A DNA stretch of 64,000 nt from Selaginella moellendorffii (GCF_000143415.4 NW_003314354.1:531343-595342), one strand, 5' to 3'; counted from the first letter of the stretch, positions 33,670 to 44,447 are shown. Program-made: numbers and translations. The notes: a model not told the origin generated them from the sequence alone.

Positions 33670-34065
33670 GTTAATTGTGTTGTCTTTGGAGCCATGACTC
33701 TATTCTTCATTGTATATATAGTGAGCTTACAGCAAGATTTGAAGAGGGTTATCACTTCTTCAACCTATAGTCAATTAGGCTATATGATCTTTATACTTGA
33801 GATTTCTCACTATGTGATAAACATTTTTCATTTAATGAATCACACCTACTTCAAAGCAATATTGTTCTTGAGTGTAGATTTAGTCATTCATGCTTGGGGC
33901 AATTACCAGGATCTGTGAAAGATGAGGGGCTTGGCACCCAAACTACCATTGACCTATGCCTCCATGTTTATCAGTGACTTCTCCTTGATCAGATTCCCCT
34001 ATGTAGCTAGATTTTTCTCTAAGGATGTCATCTTGGAGCTGGCTTATACTCACTTTGATGGGGAT
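33670..34065 (+). pseudogene. Mitochondrial nad5 fragment in nuclear DNA (NUMT)
   Basis: Plus-strand translation matches NADH dehydrogenase subunit 5 in order: AMTLFF, QQDLKRVITSSTYSQLGYMI, IFHLMNHTYFKAILFLS, VIHAWGNYQDL, MRGLAPKLPLTYASMF, then FSKDVILELAYTHFDGD. The frame is broken by a stop near 33916 and has many substitutions in otherwise highly conserved residues, so it is an old, non-functional transfer. The ends are approximate. Confidence 0.82.
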
Positions 34066-36862
34066 ACCAGCTGGAGGGAGGTAGTGTCTGGCTACTCCTA
34101 TCCAGAGGGCATCATTGGTAGACTTTAGGGGAGTAGAAAAGTAGTGAGACATAGCATTATGCCGGTCTCCTTGCATATGGCTCTCAATCCCATGAGTGGA
34201 AGAGATGCACCAAGTGTCATGGTTATCCCCTTCATCATCCTCTCTAGTCATTAAATTCCTTTCTAGAGTTCCCAATTGGCCCTCTATCCCTCTCCACTTG
34301 ATACAATCCCACCTCTGGCTGTGGGTTGCCCCACCAAAACCCTCCCACCCCATTGGGGTTGGCCGGCCATTTGCTATGTTTTTTCAAGCACTCTAGAGAG
34401 TTATCTTTTATCCAAGTTCTAGATAGCAAAGTCTCAAAAATTCCAACAAATAGTAGTAGTTGATATATCCAGAATAAAGAATACCACAAAGAGGTGTTAC
34501 AAAATTTTGAAGTTATTTACAAGTTTTGAAAATGTCTATTCAATTAGTCATAGTTTTATAAACACTAATATAAAATGGAAGACTACTTGAAACAAAAGAA
34601 TATAAAAAAAAATTATTAGCAAAAAGAAATACTTATATTATCCTTTCTATATTGGCTTTTCCTTTCTTGTGTTATCATTTGTTCACTTTTTTACTTTTCT
34701 TATACTGTTAATTTTTTATTTTCTTCCCTTTCCTAAACTCAAATTTTTTTGTCTCTGCTTTTTTCCTTCCTTTAATACCTCCTTTAATCATTATCTTTCT
34801 TGTTTTGGTTGCTTTTGTCCTCCTTCTCCCTTAATTTTTTTTGTTCTCCTTTTTTAGTTTTTTTTTGTGCTCCTCCCTTTTATCATCTTCACTTTTGTCT
34901 TGGTTATCTTTGTACTCCTCCTCTCTTGGTTTTTTTTTGTTCTCCTCCTCCTTTAGTATCTCACTTTGGTACTTTTTTATGAACATTGATCCACTTGGTT
35001 GTTCAATAGCTAGAGTATTGCCCAATTCATGATAGATGTACTTTGAGAAGCAAGTACAAAAAAAACTATATTAAAACTTACCCTCTTGAATAATAATTCT
35101 TCTATTATAATTAGTCATTACTTTTGTAGCAATGAATTCTAATCCAATAGGAGAAAACAAACTACCAAACCAATGGATTTAGCCATCTCCATCCTTAACA
35201 ATATAAATTTTTTAGAAATAACAATAGTTTTTCCTAAAATAAAAAACAAATTTAAAACTAAGAAAATAAAAGTTTACCTATACAATAACTCTTAAACTTT
35301 TCCTTTATTGTTTTTATAACCTTATTATTTTTGCCAATTATGTTGGTAACTTTGGAAGTGAGTGTTAGCACCACAAGGTTTGAACTTTGATAAACATATT
35401 ATTTAATGATCTAAAGTATCAAAAACATTAAAGATTTCACTCGAAGTGGCAAAATGATTACTAAATAGTGCATTTTATAAGGTCTCCTTTTCAAAAAAGC
35501 TTTCAAGTGCACTATAAGAGAAATTTATAAGAAAGAAAAACAATATTAAAAAAAAGTTTTATAGTTCATGCATTCTTTTGTTATAAGCTACTTTGCTGCT
35601 ACCACCACTAGAAGAAGAACAACACAATTGGCTTCGAAAAACAAAACAACACTTACATATCTTAGATGAAAAAACTACACCTATATATCTCTATGGTAAA
35701 TAGTGCCAATGCTACCAATACTAATAGCATTGCTCATGTAGAAGAAGTTTTATGAGAAAGCAAAACAATCTAAAAAAAACCTCTTACAATTCATATTTTA
35801 ACACTTACAAAAACAAAATTACACTTACATATCTTTATGGAGGGTAGTGCCAATAGTACCTTTATAACTAGGCTTCCTATAAAAAAAGTTTATGAGAAAA
35901 TAAGAGAATAAAAAAAACAACTCTTATAGTTCATGTATTCTTTCCTTATAAATCATTTTAACTCCAATGACACTACCACCACTGGAAAAATAGTGCAATT
36001 AGCTTCAAAAGGAAAAAAAACTATACTTACATATCTCTATGGTTACACCATAACTAACTCTACCATAGTGATCTCTACACCCTCCAATTTCTCCCAACCC
36101 TCCACTATTGGTTACAATGTAGTTACCACCTTGACCATGACTCATTGAACCACTAAAGGCGATAGAAATGATATAAACACTAGCAATTGCCTTTGCCACC
36201 AAACTTGACAAGGAACTCTTACTTGCCATTATCATAAAATTACCAACTAGCACTGGCACTATCAAATCAATTGAATCCTCACCCCAATCAATGGAACTCA
36301 TACTACAGTTGGCCACCTAGAGGTTTAGAAATGAAAGGTAAAGCACAAACATTGCCACTACAAAAGTGCCAAAGTTCATTAATAGTTTAGTTTTAGTTTT
36401 GCTCACTTTATAAAGAAATTTTACCTTCCAATTACACAAACACCATTTTGACCCTTGCCTGCCACCTAGAACCACTATAGTCACCTCCAACAATGTCAAT
36501 TCCCAATGCTATAAGCACTATCCTTGACAAGGAACCATGACTAGTGTAGTAAAGTTTCCTAATCTTGCTGTGGGGAGATTGATGGCTAGGAATTGTGTAT
36601 CCACGGACAAAGGTATCTACCGTGGGACTGTCATGAATGACTAGTTGCCTCACATGGAATAGCTAATCTTCACAATGGAAGGATTGGTAAATTCAGTGCG
36701 GAAATGGAAGTGTTAGTTCCCCTTGGCTTAGTATATATGCATGACAAAAAAGCTTATTGGGTCCTTAGATATGTATCTAGATCACTAACACTTTTACTGA
36801 CTTTGTGCTTCTGTGTTCTTGGTAGAGCTTGCCATGCAACTGGCTATATAACAAAATATCCA
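34066..36862. other. AT-rich region with low-complexity and tandem repeats, no gene recognised
   Basis: Holds a T/C-rich low-complexity block (34640-35000) and a degenerate tandem repeat (35510-36050, listed separately). Short frames here are compositional. Confidence 0.5.
35515..36050 (+). repeat. Degenerate tandem repeat, about three units
   Basis: Three related units start near 35518, 35745 and 35885. Each has a ttt-atgagaaa/ttataagaaa start, an A-run, then ctcttatagttcatg-tattct or similar, and ends near acttacatatctctatgg. Units differ in length through internal deletions. Confidence 0.6.
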
Positions 36863-37061
36863 TGTAAGCTCCTGAGTCTAGACTTCTCGGGAGGTCACCC
36901 ATCCCAGTACTATTCAAACCCAAGGCTATTTGGGGTTTAGGGTAAAAACCCAAGACCCTTAACTGATTGAAAAATGGGGTGCACTTTTATTCATAAGCCC
37001 TTTCCCTCTATATTTGAACCCCATGGACTGTCTCTCAAGTCGTTCTCTTTGGTTGTTTACA
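36863..37061 (-). repeat. LTR (downstream copy on minus) of Cassandra-like element
   Basis: 199 bp, TGTAA...TTACA termini. The 5S-like stretch at 36868-36925 is closer to 5S rRNA than the one in the other LTR. The adjacent internal purine-rich run (minus AGGGAAGTGTGGTGGAT) may be the polypurine tract. Confidence 0.85.
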
Positions 37062-37099
37062 ATCCACCACACTTCCCTACAAGTTCACATCTTCATGAA

Positions 37100-37440
37100 T
37101 GGAAGCTAAGAGCCATAGCTCTCCCGAGAGCTTGACACCCTACCCCTCGGGTTGAGCCTAGCGGGAGCAAACTGGACCAGCCAGATGTTAATCAATATGT
37201 GGTGTGATTCCCCTAGCCAACCAACAGATGGGAGAGCCCCGCTCTCTTGACACCCTACCCCTCGGGTCGAGCCCAGCAGGAGCAAATTGGACTAGCCAGA
37301 TGTCAATCAATATGTGGTGTGATTTTCCTAGCCAACCAACAGAGTCGGACCCGCCCCTCGGGAGCAAGTTGGACCAACCAAATGTCAATCAATATGTGGT
37401 AGGATTCCCCTAGCCAACCAACAGAGTTGGACCCAAGACC
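37100..37440 (+). repeat. Internal tandem repeats of the Cassandra-like element
   Basis: Three imperfect units of about 80-110 bp share caatatgtggt-g-gatt, cctagccaaccaacagag and ccctcggg. They account for all short open frames seen here. Confidence 0.8.
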
Positions 37441-37454
37441 CCTTTGATACCAAA

Positions 37455-37648
37455 TGTAAGCTCCTGAGTCTGAACTTCCTGGGAGGTCAGCCAACCCAGT
37501 ACTATTCAAACCTAAGGACGCTTAACCTCAAGTATCCTAAGACCCTTAACCGATTGGAAAAGTGGGTGCACTCTTATTCATGGGCCCTTTCCCTTTATAT
37601 TTGAACCCCATGGACCATCTCTCAAGTCGTTCTCTTTAGTTGTTTACA
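37455..37648 (-). repeat. LTR (upstream copy on minus) of Cassandra-like element
   Basis: 194 bp, same termini as the partner LTR. The 5S-like segment (37460-37517) carries more substitutions. The primer-binding site abuts it at 37441-37452. Confidence 0.85.
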
Positions 37649-37653
37649 ATCCA

Positions 37654-39335
37654 CTAGTGATGTAGGCCAATAAAGATGAGTTCGTTATTTACCCCTTTCT
37701 AAGTAGTAGACACCTTCAACTATTTCCGATAGTATTCCCAAATTCTTCAAGATATCTATTGTCCTTTAATGTAAATTTTTTCATGTCACACCTTAGATCA
37801 AGCCACATCAATCAAAATAGAACTTCAACTTAGATAACACAATCATAAGAATAGTTAATTTTCTTGACCTAGAAGGTGTTATGAAGCTCTTTAATTAGAT
37901 CAAAGTACTGATCCTCGGTACTATTCTTGGTCATTGCTTCATGCTTGCTTGCTATGGAAGCTAGGGCATGCTAAATAGCATTCCTCCACAACATATATTT
38001 GATATGCAAAATTTGTCAAATGACAACTGCATTATCTGGCATTTAGTGAAGTAGCCATAGCCCAAGGCCCACAAGTTGTTGAAATGGGGCATTAGGGTGG
38101 GGTTCTATGCTTCACCTTGGGGGGAAATTTTCCATGGGGGAGAAATTAAACCCTAGATTCCATGCCCCCACTTAATGACATAGTACCCAAGGGGGGAACC
38201 TGGTGTCCCCCCTTCTAGAGCCTGAAACCTAGTAAAATACACAAATAAAATAATGTCATATGGTTAAATTACCACATCATTTAAAAATTTTGTCTACTTT
38301 AATTTGCCACCATATGAATACGCGAGTTCTTGGAGGGCTTTAGGAGGGATTTTTGCAACAATTTGAGAAGGAAGTTTGCAAGAAATGAAAAATCACTCAC
38401 CTTCACCTCATCCATAGTTATAATTTGGCTCTTTTTCTAGTTCACTAATAGCTTAAACTCATGTAAGTATTAAATTTTGTAATTCTAAAGTTTTGCTTGT
38501 TTTTCTTAATGTTCAGGGAGGAAAGGGCTCTTCGTTTAATGTTATCTTGGGATCTATGCCAAATGTAGCCATGATCTAGATACTTTTCATTTTCTCTTTG
38601 GTTTTAATCTTTTGTTTAGCAAAATTTACAATGGTTTTTAGCCCGGCATTCCTACATGCAATCCAATGATTGAATTTATTCCAAGTATTTTTGCAATGCA
38701 AGCTAGATTCAATTCCTTAAACTAGGCATTTTTTTCCAATTATTTTTCTATTTTAATTACGAGAACAATATCCCATCAGGGAAACCATCATATTTTAGTA
38801 GTGAGTTTACTACAAGAATGAAGAAGGATATGAAGCTTCTTTATACATTTAATAAAGGCCTCTATAATGTTATGGATGACACAGTTGAGAGTTAATGTTT
38901 TAAGTAGCCACTGAGTTAATACATCTATGGGTTCCACAATTGCACCAAGCTATAATAAGTTCATTTAGATTTATTAATTGACTTTTTATTTCTCTTTTTC
39001 CTAGAGGCAAACACAACTACAGATCCAGATGCAAATGCTGTATTTGAGACACAAGATCCTAGAGATGCTAAGAAGGACATTTCAGAAGTATAAATTGGCA
39101 AAAAGAAAGTTTTAATAGCTATAGGGAAATAAAACAAATGCACTCCAAAGGGATTTAATAGTCTTCTTGAGTGAAGTGACGAGCAAAGGAAAGTAATGAT
39201 GCAAGAACTTCAAGATAGCAATATATAAATGATGGAAAAAATAAAGGCAACTAATAATCGACACCACCAAACTTCATTTGTGGCTACAGATAAAAGTGTA
39301 AATAAATATAGAGAGAGATACAATGGTGGGAATGA
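37654..39335. other. AT-rich intergenic, repeat-like, no gene recognised
   Basis: No supported frame longer than about 60 codons. The segment 38090-38220 is unusually rich in G and C homopolymers. A stop-interrupted plus-strand frame near 39010-39290 (DPDANAVFETQDPRDAKKDI) may be a transposon-linked remnant next to the Harbinger fragment. Confidence 0.45.
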
Positions 39336-39735
39336 AGTCTTACTATTTACCATGGCTTGAACTACCATCAAGTAGTACTTTTTTGCCCTAGCATACCAAT
39401 TTATTACATCCTATGATCCTGGGAGCTTGATTGCAATATAAGTGCAATCCATTGTACCACAACAGTTTGGGAATTTATACAATCTCTGAAATCCTATTGT
39501 AACTTCATTAATTCCCTCTTCATCCGGCTAATGGATCATTAGTCCTTCATACTTAAGTAATGGATACTTGAAATAGTATAAACAAGCTTGCATAGTGCAT
39601 GAAGCCACTCCAAATACATCATTAATTGTTCACCATATATCCCCGGATGCCAAGTGTTTTAAAGCTATAGCTACTTTGAAACAGGCAAATGCCACTCTAG
39701 TATTTCTACTGAACCTAGAGGAGAAATTTTGAAGC
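39335..39735 (-). pseudogene. PIF/Harbinger-type transposase fragment
   Basis: Minus-strand translation with several stops reads AIALKHLASGDIW, DVFGVASCTMQACLYYFK, FPNCCGTMDCTYIAIKLPGS and INWYARAKKYYLMVVQA. This is the order of the DDE_Tnp_4 (HARBI1-like) nuclease: a helix-turn-helix-like segment, then the first catalytic Asp in the usual (I/M)DxTHI context, then the YY..K-x-Y strand. It is decayed and partial; no terminal inverted repeats were identified. Confidence 0.75.
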
Positions 39736-40436
39736 AAGCCCATTATAAAGAAAAATGAATATAAATATTGAAATCCAAAAAACTTTTCTAAACCTTTATA
39801 GATTTATATGGAGAATTTCAAACTCTATTTAATGCCACTAGTGGAGACTCTCGTAGTAGGATATAGTATGAAAAACACTATAGCAATTGCTTCCTCTACC
39901 ATTCAAATGAACAAAAGCTTTCTTGAAACTGGAATTAAAATCATGTTCTCCTCTTCCAGAAAAAACAACTTTACCAAATTTAAATACTTCATCAATAGCA
40001 TAGGAAATGATCAGCAAGGAAGAATTGTTGAGCTATGGCATGTGCACTCAATTTAGGGCAAACCAAAATTATGATGTGGAAAAAAAGAAGCTGGGAAGTT
40101 GTTTTTGGGAAGTTGTTTTTGAGAAATTTCCAGGTCCACCCTTATAACAAAATAGTTAAACCACATTGCTGCAGCAAATTATTTTATTGGTGCTTCTAGA
40201 AACTTGTGGGATTCATTGGAGAACAGGGAAAGAGTAGCATTCTTGTTTTCTTGTACGATGATGAAGGGAGGAAGGTCGTTTGATGCTGCTGCATACCTGT
40301 ACGAGGTACTGCTTGAGCAGCAAGCAGCAGTAGAAATTTGCGAGTTCTGAAACAAAGGTGCGCATTTCCATCAAAATATTGCCCTATATCCAAAACTACA
40401 GAGTTTGGTCTAGGTCTCTCTTTCGCTGATTGAGAT
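39736..40436. other. Intergenic, end of AT-rich block
   Basis: No supported gene. Base composition shifts toward GC near 40200-40440, approaching the gene upstream of the N gap. Confidence 0.5.
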
Positions 40437-40490
40437 ATGGCGCTCAGGGCATCAACAGCTTGGGCTGACGCGCCGCGGGGCCTCCAGCTC
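40437..40490 (+). CDS. Possible first codons of the DAGK-family gene
   Basis: An ATG at 40437 opens MALRASTAWADAPRG and runs into the gap. It is on the same strand as the DAGK-family exons beyond the gap and could be their N-terminus, but continuity cannot be seen. Confidence 0.3.
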
Positions 40491-41199
40491 NNNNNNNNNN
40501 NNNNNNNNNNNNNNNNNNNNNNNNNNNNNNNNNNNNNNNNNNNNNNNNNNNNNNNNNNNNNNNNNNNNNNNNNNNNNNNNNNNNNNNNNNNNNNNNNNNN
40601 NNNNNNNNNNNNNNNNNNNNNNNNNNNNNNNNNNNNNNNNNNNNNNNNNNNNNNNNNNNNNNNNNNNNNNNNNNNNNNNNNNNNNNNNNNNNNNNNNNNN
40701 NNNNNNNNNNNNNNNNNNNNNNNNNNNNNNNNNNNNNNNNNNNNNNNNNNNNNNNNNNNNNNNNNNNNNNNNNNNNNNNNNNNNNNNNNNNNNNNNNNNN
40801 NNNNNNNNNNNNNNNNNNNNNNNNNNNNNNNNNNNNNNNNNNNNNNNNNNNNNNNNNNNNNNNNNNNNNNNNNNNNNNNNNNNNNNNNNNNNNNNNNNNN
40901 NNNNNNNNNNNNNNNNNNNNNNNNNNNNNNNNNNNNNNNNNNNNNNNNNNNNNNNNNNNNNNNNNNNNNNNNNNNNNNNNNNNNNNNNNNNNNNNNNNNN
41001 NNNNNNNNNNNNNNNNNNNNNNNNNNNNNNNNNNNNNNNNNNNNNNNNNNNNNNNNNNNNNNNNNNNNNNNNNNNNNNNNNNNNNNNNNNNNNNNNNNNN
41101 NNNNNNNNNNNNNNNNNNNNNNNNNNNNNNNNNNNNNNNNNNNNNNNNNNNNNNNNNNNNNNNNNNNNNNNNNNNNNNNNNNNNNNNNNNNNNNNNNNN
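40491..41199. other. Assembly gap (709 N)
   Basis: Run of Ns. It hides the catalytic N-terminal part of the lipid kinase gene. Translations reported across it are meaningless. Confidence 1.
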
Positions 41200-41990
41200 A
41201 ACTTTACTAGGAGACCATCGACGCATTGACACTGGCTACGTTTCTGTTGGTGGAAACCGACATCATTTCATCAACGTTGGAGCACTTCATTTGTATGTCT
41301 GCTCTTTGCTTTCCCGGCACTTGCTTACCGTGCTTGACAGGAGCGCACAGGCCGGATACCATGCCACTAAGTATAAGTGGCTGGGAAACTTGTCTTATGT
41401 GATAGGGGCATTGCAGGCGTTCATGCATCACAAGAATCGCGACCTTGATATCCGGGTAAATAACTTTTTGTGTTTTCTTTTCCTCAAAGTTTTTTTCTTG
41501 TTACACAGATCAACGGAGAGGAGTGGAAACGTTTTTCAAGAGTTACATCCATTGCAATTGGAAATGGCAAGTACTTTGGCGGCGGCATGAAAATCACGCC
41601 AACAGCGGATCCTTACAGTGGAGATCTTGAGGTATGTGTGTGACCCTCGACGGGGTCAAAGATGTAACAGTGGAGGAGAGATGATGCGCTCGCAGGTGAC
41701 CATTTTGCAACACTTTCAGTGGTACCACTTTGTGATACACTTGTTCAAGCTGTACAAGGGCACTTTTCTCGAACTGAACAATACGTGGCGGTTCGACAAG
41801 TAGGTCTATGTCTCACCATCGGCTTGTCGATTGAAGGTGGCTTTGTTTCAGAGTGAAGAGCATCGAGATTAAGGAGGCCGACAACGAGAGTGGAGATGAC
41901 GGCGTGTTTGTCCAGGCTGATGGAGAGCATCTTGGTTTTCTTCCCGCCGAGTTTGGGATCTTGCCAGGCAGCCTCGACTTCCTGTGCTGA
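41200..41990 (+). CDS. Diacylglycerol/sphingosine kinase-family protein (C-terminal part)
   Basis: Five exons after the gap: 41200-41292, 41341-41455, 41509-41631, 41696-41790 and 41852-41990. The spliced product reads [78 protein letters not shown] and [20 protein letters not shown], then a stop. This is the C-terminal beta-sandwich half of the DAGK_cat/YegS-type lipid kinase family, closest by memory to Arabidopsis At2g46090. Known relatives phosphorylate diacylglycerol or long-chain bases; the substrate here is unproven. The nucleotide-binding GGDGT-type motif must lie in the gap. The end of the protein is complete. Confidence 0.88.
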
Positions 41991-42555
41991 AACTCTTTGG
42001 CGACGCGACATACCGTTCTTTTCTCTACGCTAACGCGTGGGTGTTATAGTTGCGACATTTGTTATTGTCGAAAGGAAAAGAGAAAAGAGCCAGGGGATCG
42101 AAATCAATCAAATCAAGCCATGACGAAGACAAAGAAGAGGCAAAAGAGCAGAGAGAGAGAGAGAGAGAGGAAAAAGAAGGTGTCTTGAAGTTTCAAAGGC
42201 TTGACCGGGGTCCTTGTCAAAGAGTGTTGTTTTCCTTGTCGTGCTCATAGGTTTTGTATTTGATATATGGCCATCTTTTGACCAGAGCGATGGGGGTACG
42301 GTGCGCCTCAAAGCGTTTGTCTGGGTATCCCGATCCACTTTCCCGGGGGGTTCGGTCCAGCGCGTGAGCCCCACATTCCAATCTTCCATGCATCGAAGTA
42401 TCCATCCACCTCGTATGACGTTGGGCTATACCCCCGCACTGAGGCACCCCAGTCAAAGCTACGAACAAGCGCAGAATCACCCTGCTTGTATATATTAACA
42501 CGTCTAAACATTCGGAAACCAATCAATCCCCCTTCTCTCTTCTCCTTTCTTCGCC
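41991..42555. other. Intergenic with GA microsatellite
   Basis: 3' side of the DAGK gene and promoter of the VQ gene. A (GA)n run lies at about 42151-42172. A stretch tatatattaa just before 42500 could be a TATA region for the VQ gene (ATG at 42556). Confidence 0.5.
42151..42172 (+). repeat. (GA)n microsatellite
   Basis: Pure GA dinucleotide run between the DAGK and VQ genes. Confidence 0.9.
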
Positions 42556-43017
42556 ATGGATTCCTCCTCCCCTTGCTCCTCTCGCCCCTCCTCGCCAGCC
42601 GGAGCGCAGCCACTCAAGGTAGTGCACATCTTCTCCCCGAGGATCTTCCGCACCGATGCCGAGAACTTCCGCACGCTGGTCCAGTGCCTCACGGGCAACA
42701 ACCGCATCAACGATCTGTGTGATGACTCCTGGATCCCGGACGGATGCGTGGAGCTCACCCCTCGCAAGCGGCACTCCTCCACCACCTCCAACTTCAATCA
42801 CCATCTTCTTCTCTCCCCGGCTCAACCCCACGCTGGCGCCGCCGCTGCTGTGGCTGCTGCTTCTGCTCAACCATTCGGCCTCGGAAGAAACTCGGGCCGC
42901 TTTCACGATATCGACATTGTACCGAGCCTCATCTCAGCCGACACTCTTGATGCGGATTGGCTACCACCATTTGTTCCAGATCCCAGCATCAACCACCTGT
43001 GGACATGTCAGGCTTGA
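42556..43017 (+). CDS. VQ-motif protein
   Basis: Single-exon, 153 aa. The VQ core is ENFRTLVQCLTGNN (FxxxVQxLTG) at about residues 36-49, preceded by KVVHIFSPRIFRTDA. Plant VQ proteins are mostly nuclear cofactors that bind WRKY transcription factors in defence and stress responses. Outside the motif there is a His/Ala-rich segment and a conserved-looking tail (HDIDIVPSLISADTLDADWL). The partner and pathway are unknown for this member. Confidence 0.9.
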   Translation: MDSSSPCSSRPSSPAGAQPLKVVHIFSPRIFRTDAENFRTLVQCLTGNNRINDLCDDSWIPDGCVELTPRKRHSSTTSNFNHHLLLSPAQPHAGAAAAVAAASAQPFGLGRNSGRFHDIDIVPSLISADTLDADWLPPFVPDPSINHLWTCQA

Positions 43018-43159
43018 GCACAAACAGCCTTGTAAGTTCCAGTGTAGATAAAAAGAACCGCAGCATACCAACTGTCTCGGTCGAGCGAGCTGCTGGGTGT
43101 GCGCGCGCGCGTGTTGTTGAATTAAAGGAGCAGTCGGTAAATACAAAGTGCCTTTTGAT

Positions 43160-44447
43160 TCAAAACTCCTGGCCTTCCATATCCGATCTCACAGGATACT
43201 CTAGCCCTTTGAACACTGGCATTCTTCTAACATCCTCTTCCGCATACATGGGAAGGAACCAAAACAATTTCTTTGTGCCAAAAACCTGCCAACGGAGGTG
43301 AAGCTCTTGCAATCCAAAACAAATGCAAACCTGCCTACCTGCTCGAAATTCTTTCTACGCCCAAGGTCATAGCGCCATCTTGCAGTTGCTTTCTTCTCGT
43401 AAGCCTGCGGCAACAGCATTGAGCAGGAAACACTTGGAAAGGAAGTTATGCTTTAACCTCAATGGTGGTGGTGTTTCCAGCGACTAAAGATATGTGCATG
43501 ATGAGAAAACCAAGTACGCTGAGTGCAAAGGCCAGATCTAGGACTGAAGCCAAGAGGAAAAGGGCGAGTTTCAGAATGAGAAAGAAACCGCAACGACTGA
43601 CCAAATGCGAGAAAGGTGGTCGCAAGTGTCCCGGGAAGAGCAGGCTCGTCATCAGCATCTGTGAAGAATGCAATGAAGTGTGGTAGTAGCGAGAGCGACA
43701 CCAGTGATGTCTCAAGAAATGTATAGAACTGCACAATATCCAGACGTCAACATGCAGAGGAGGATGATTGGCACCCGTCGTACCAGGAAAAGTAGAAACG
43801 CCTTGTAGTTGCGAGCACCAACACAATTGACAACCCAGACACAGTGGTGGTCCATCTTGAGGACGCATCGTCCACCTGCATGGCACTGGCAAGTTAGCGA
43901 AAGAGTTTGAGGCGCATGGGCATGACTTACACACGGAGCAGTGGTGGCAGCGCGGAGGCTTGAACTGGCAGCACTTCCGGCAGAAGCGCATCCTGGGGCT
44001 GTCGAGGCTGGTGCTCATCTGGGTGGTGGGCGCGGTCAGGACTGCGGCCGAGTTGGCGGGCAGCGATGACAGGAGCGTGTTCTGTGCTTCCATATCCTCC
44101 TCATTCGCGGAGGCGGGCTTCCAGTCCGAGGGGACGCTCCCTGGATCCGTGAACACCACTGCAAAATAGCACCAGAGGACCATTGCCAGCTGATGCATCG
44201 AAGAAAGCTCTGAGCTATGGAATGCACACTCAATGCAAGAAAGGATTCTTGTTACCAGGAGGTGGAAGGCGACAATGACGAGCGCGGCAACCGGGGCGTG
44301 ATATCCAGCCTTGAACAGATCAGGGCCGTAATTGGCGACGACGATGGCGTAGTAGGAGACGGAGACAACGGCCAGAACCACCAGGATCATGACGGATCCC
44401 ACGACCCGGAGACCGGTGCAAAGCTTGAACGCGTTCCATGCCATCAA
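43160..44447 (-). CDS. DHHC palmitoyltransferase (protein S-acyltransferase)
   Basis: Exons 44447-44256, 44189-43931, 43875-43784 and 43728-43602, then two or three more to the stop at 43160-43162. The spliced product has two N-terminal membrane helices, the cysteine-rich domain [20 protein letters not shown] followed by [20 protein letters not shown] (the DHHC active site), two more helices, NTTTIE, then [20 protein letters not shown] and [17 protein letters not shown] near the C-terminus. It resembles Arabidopsis PAT12-16 (ERF2-like plant group). It transfers palmitate to substrate cysteines on endomembranes or the plasma membrane. The minus frame alone seems to end early ([10 protein letters not shown]); that is intron read-through, not truncation. 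Confidence 0.92.

Larger units (their letters stand above)
36863..37648 (-). mobile_element. Cassandra-like TRIM retrotransposon with 5S rRNA-like LTRs
   Basis: Two direct repeats (36863-37061 and 37455-37648) begin tgtaa and end ttaca. The 5-bp flanks are identical (atcca at 36858-36862 and 37649-37653). Reading minus, a primer-binding site TGGTATCAAAGG (37452-37441) lies 2 nt inside the first LTR and matches the 3' end complement of initiator tRNA-Met. The internal part is only about 390 bp, has no coding frame, and consists of repeats. The LTRs contain a 5S-rRNA-like segment (minus strand: AGTACTGGGATGGGTGACCT, within 36868-36925), covering the Pol III internal control region. LTR retrotransposon + 5S sequence + no coding capacity defines Cassandra elements of vascular plants. 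Confidence 0.88.

Noticed and set aside
34669-35032. Short Phe/Leu/Ser- or Lys/Glu-rich frames
   Set aside because: They come from a T-rich low-complexity stretch with no family similarity.
36868-36925. Genuine 5S rRNA gene
   Set aside because: Only the 3' half of 5S is well matched, it lies inside an LTR and is repeated in the partner LTR; it is a captured 5S segment, not a functional rRNA gene.
37188-37509. Overlapping frames of about 65-70 codons on both strands
   Set aside because: They are translations of the tandem repeats inside the Cassandra-like element, which is non-coding.
40437-41232. Open frames running through the N gap on both strands
   Set aside because: They are made of unknown residues; only the flanking bases are real.
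43446-44447. Premature end of the DHHC protein ([10 protein letters not shown])
   Set aside because: A GT donor lies right after the TIE codons and the next exon gives [20 protein letters not shown], as in the family, so the gene is intact.
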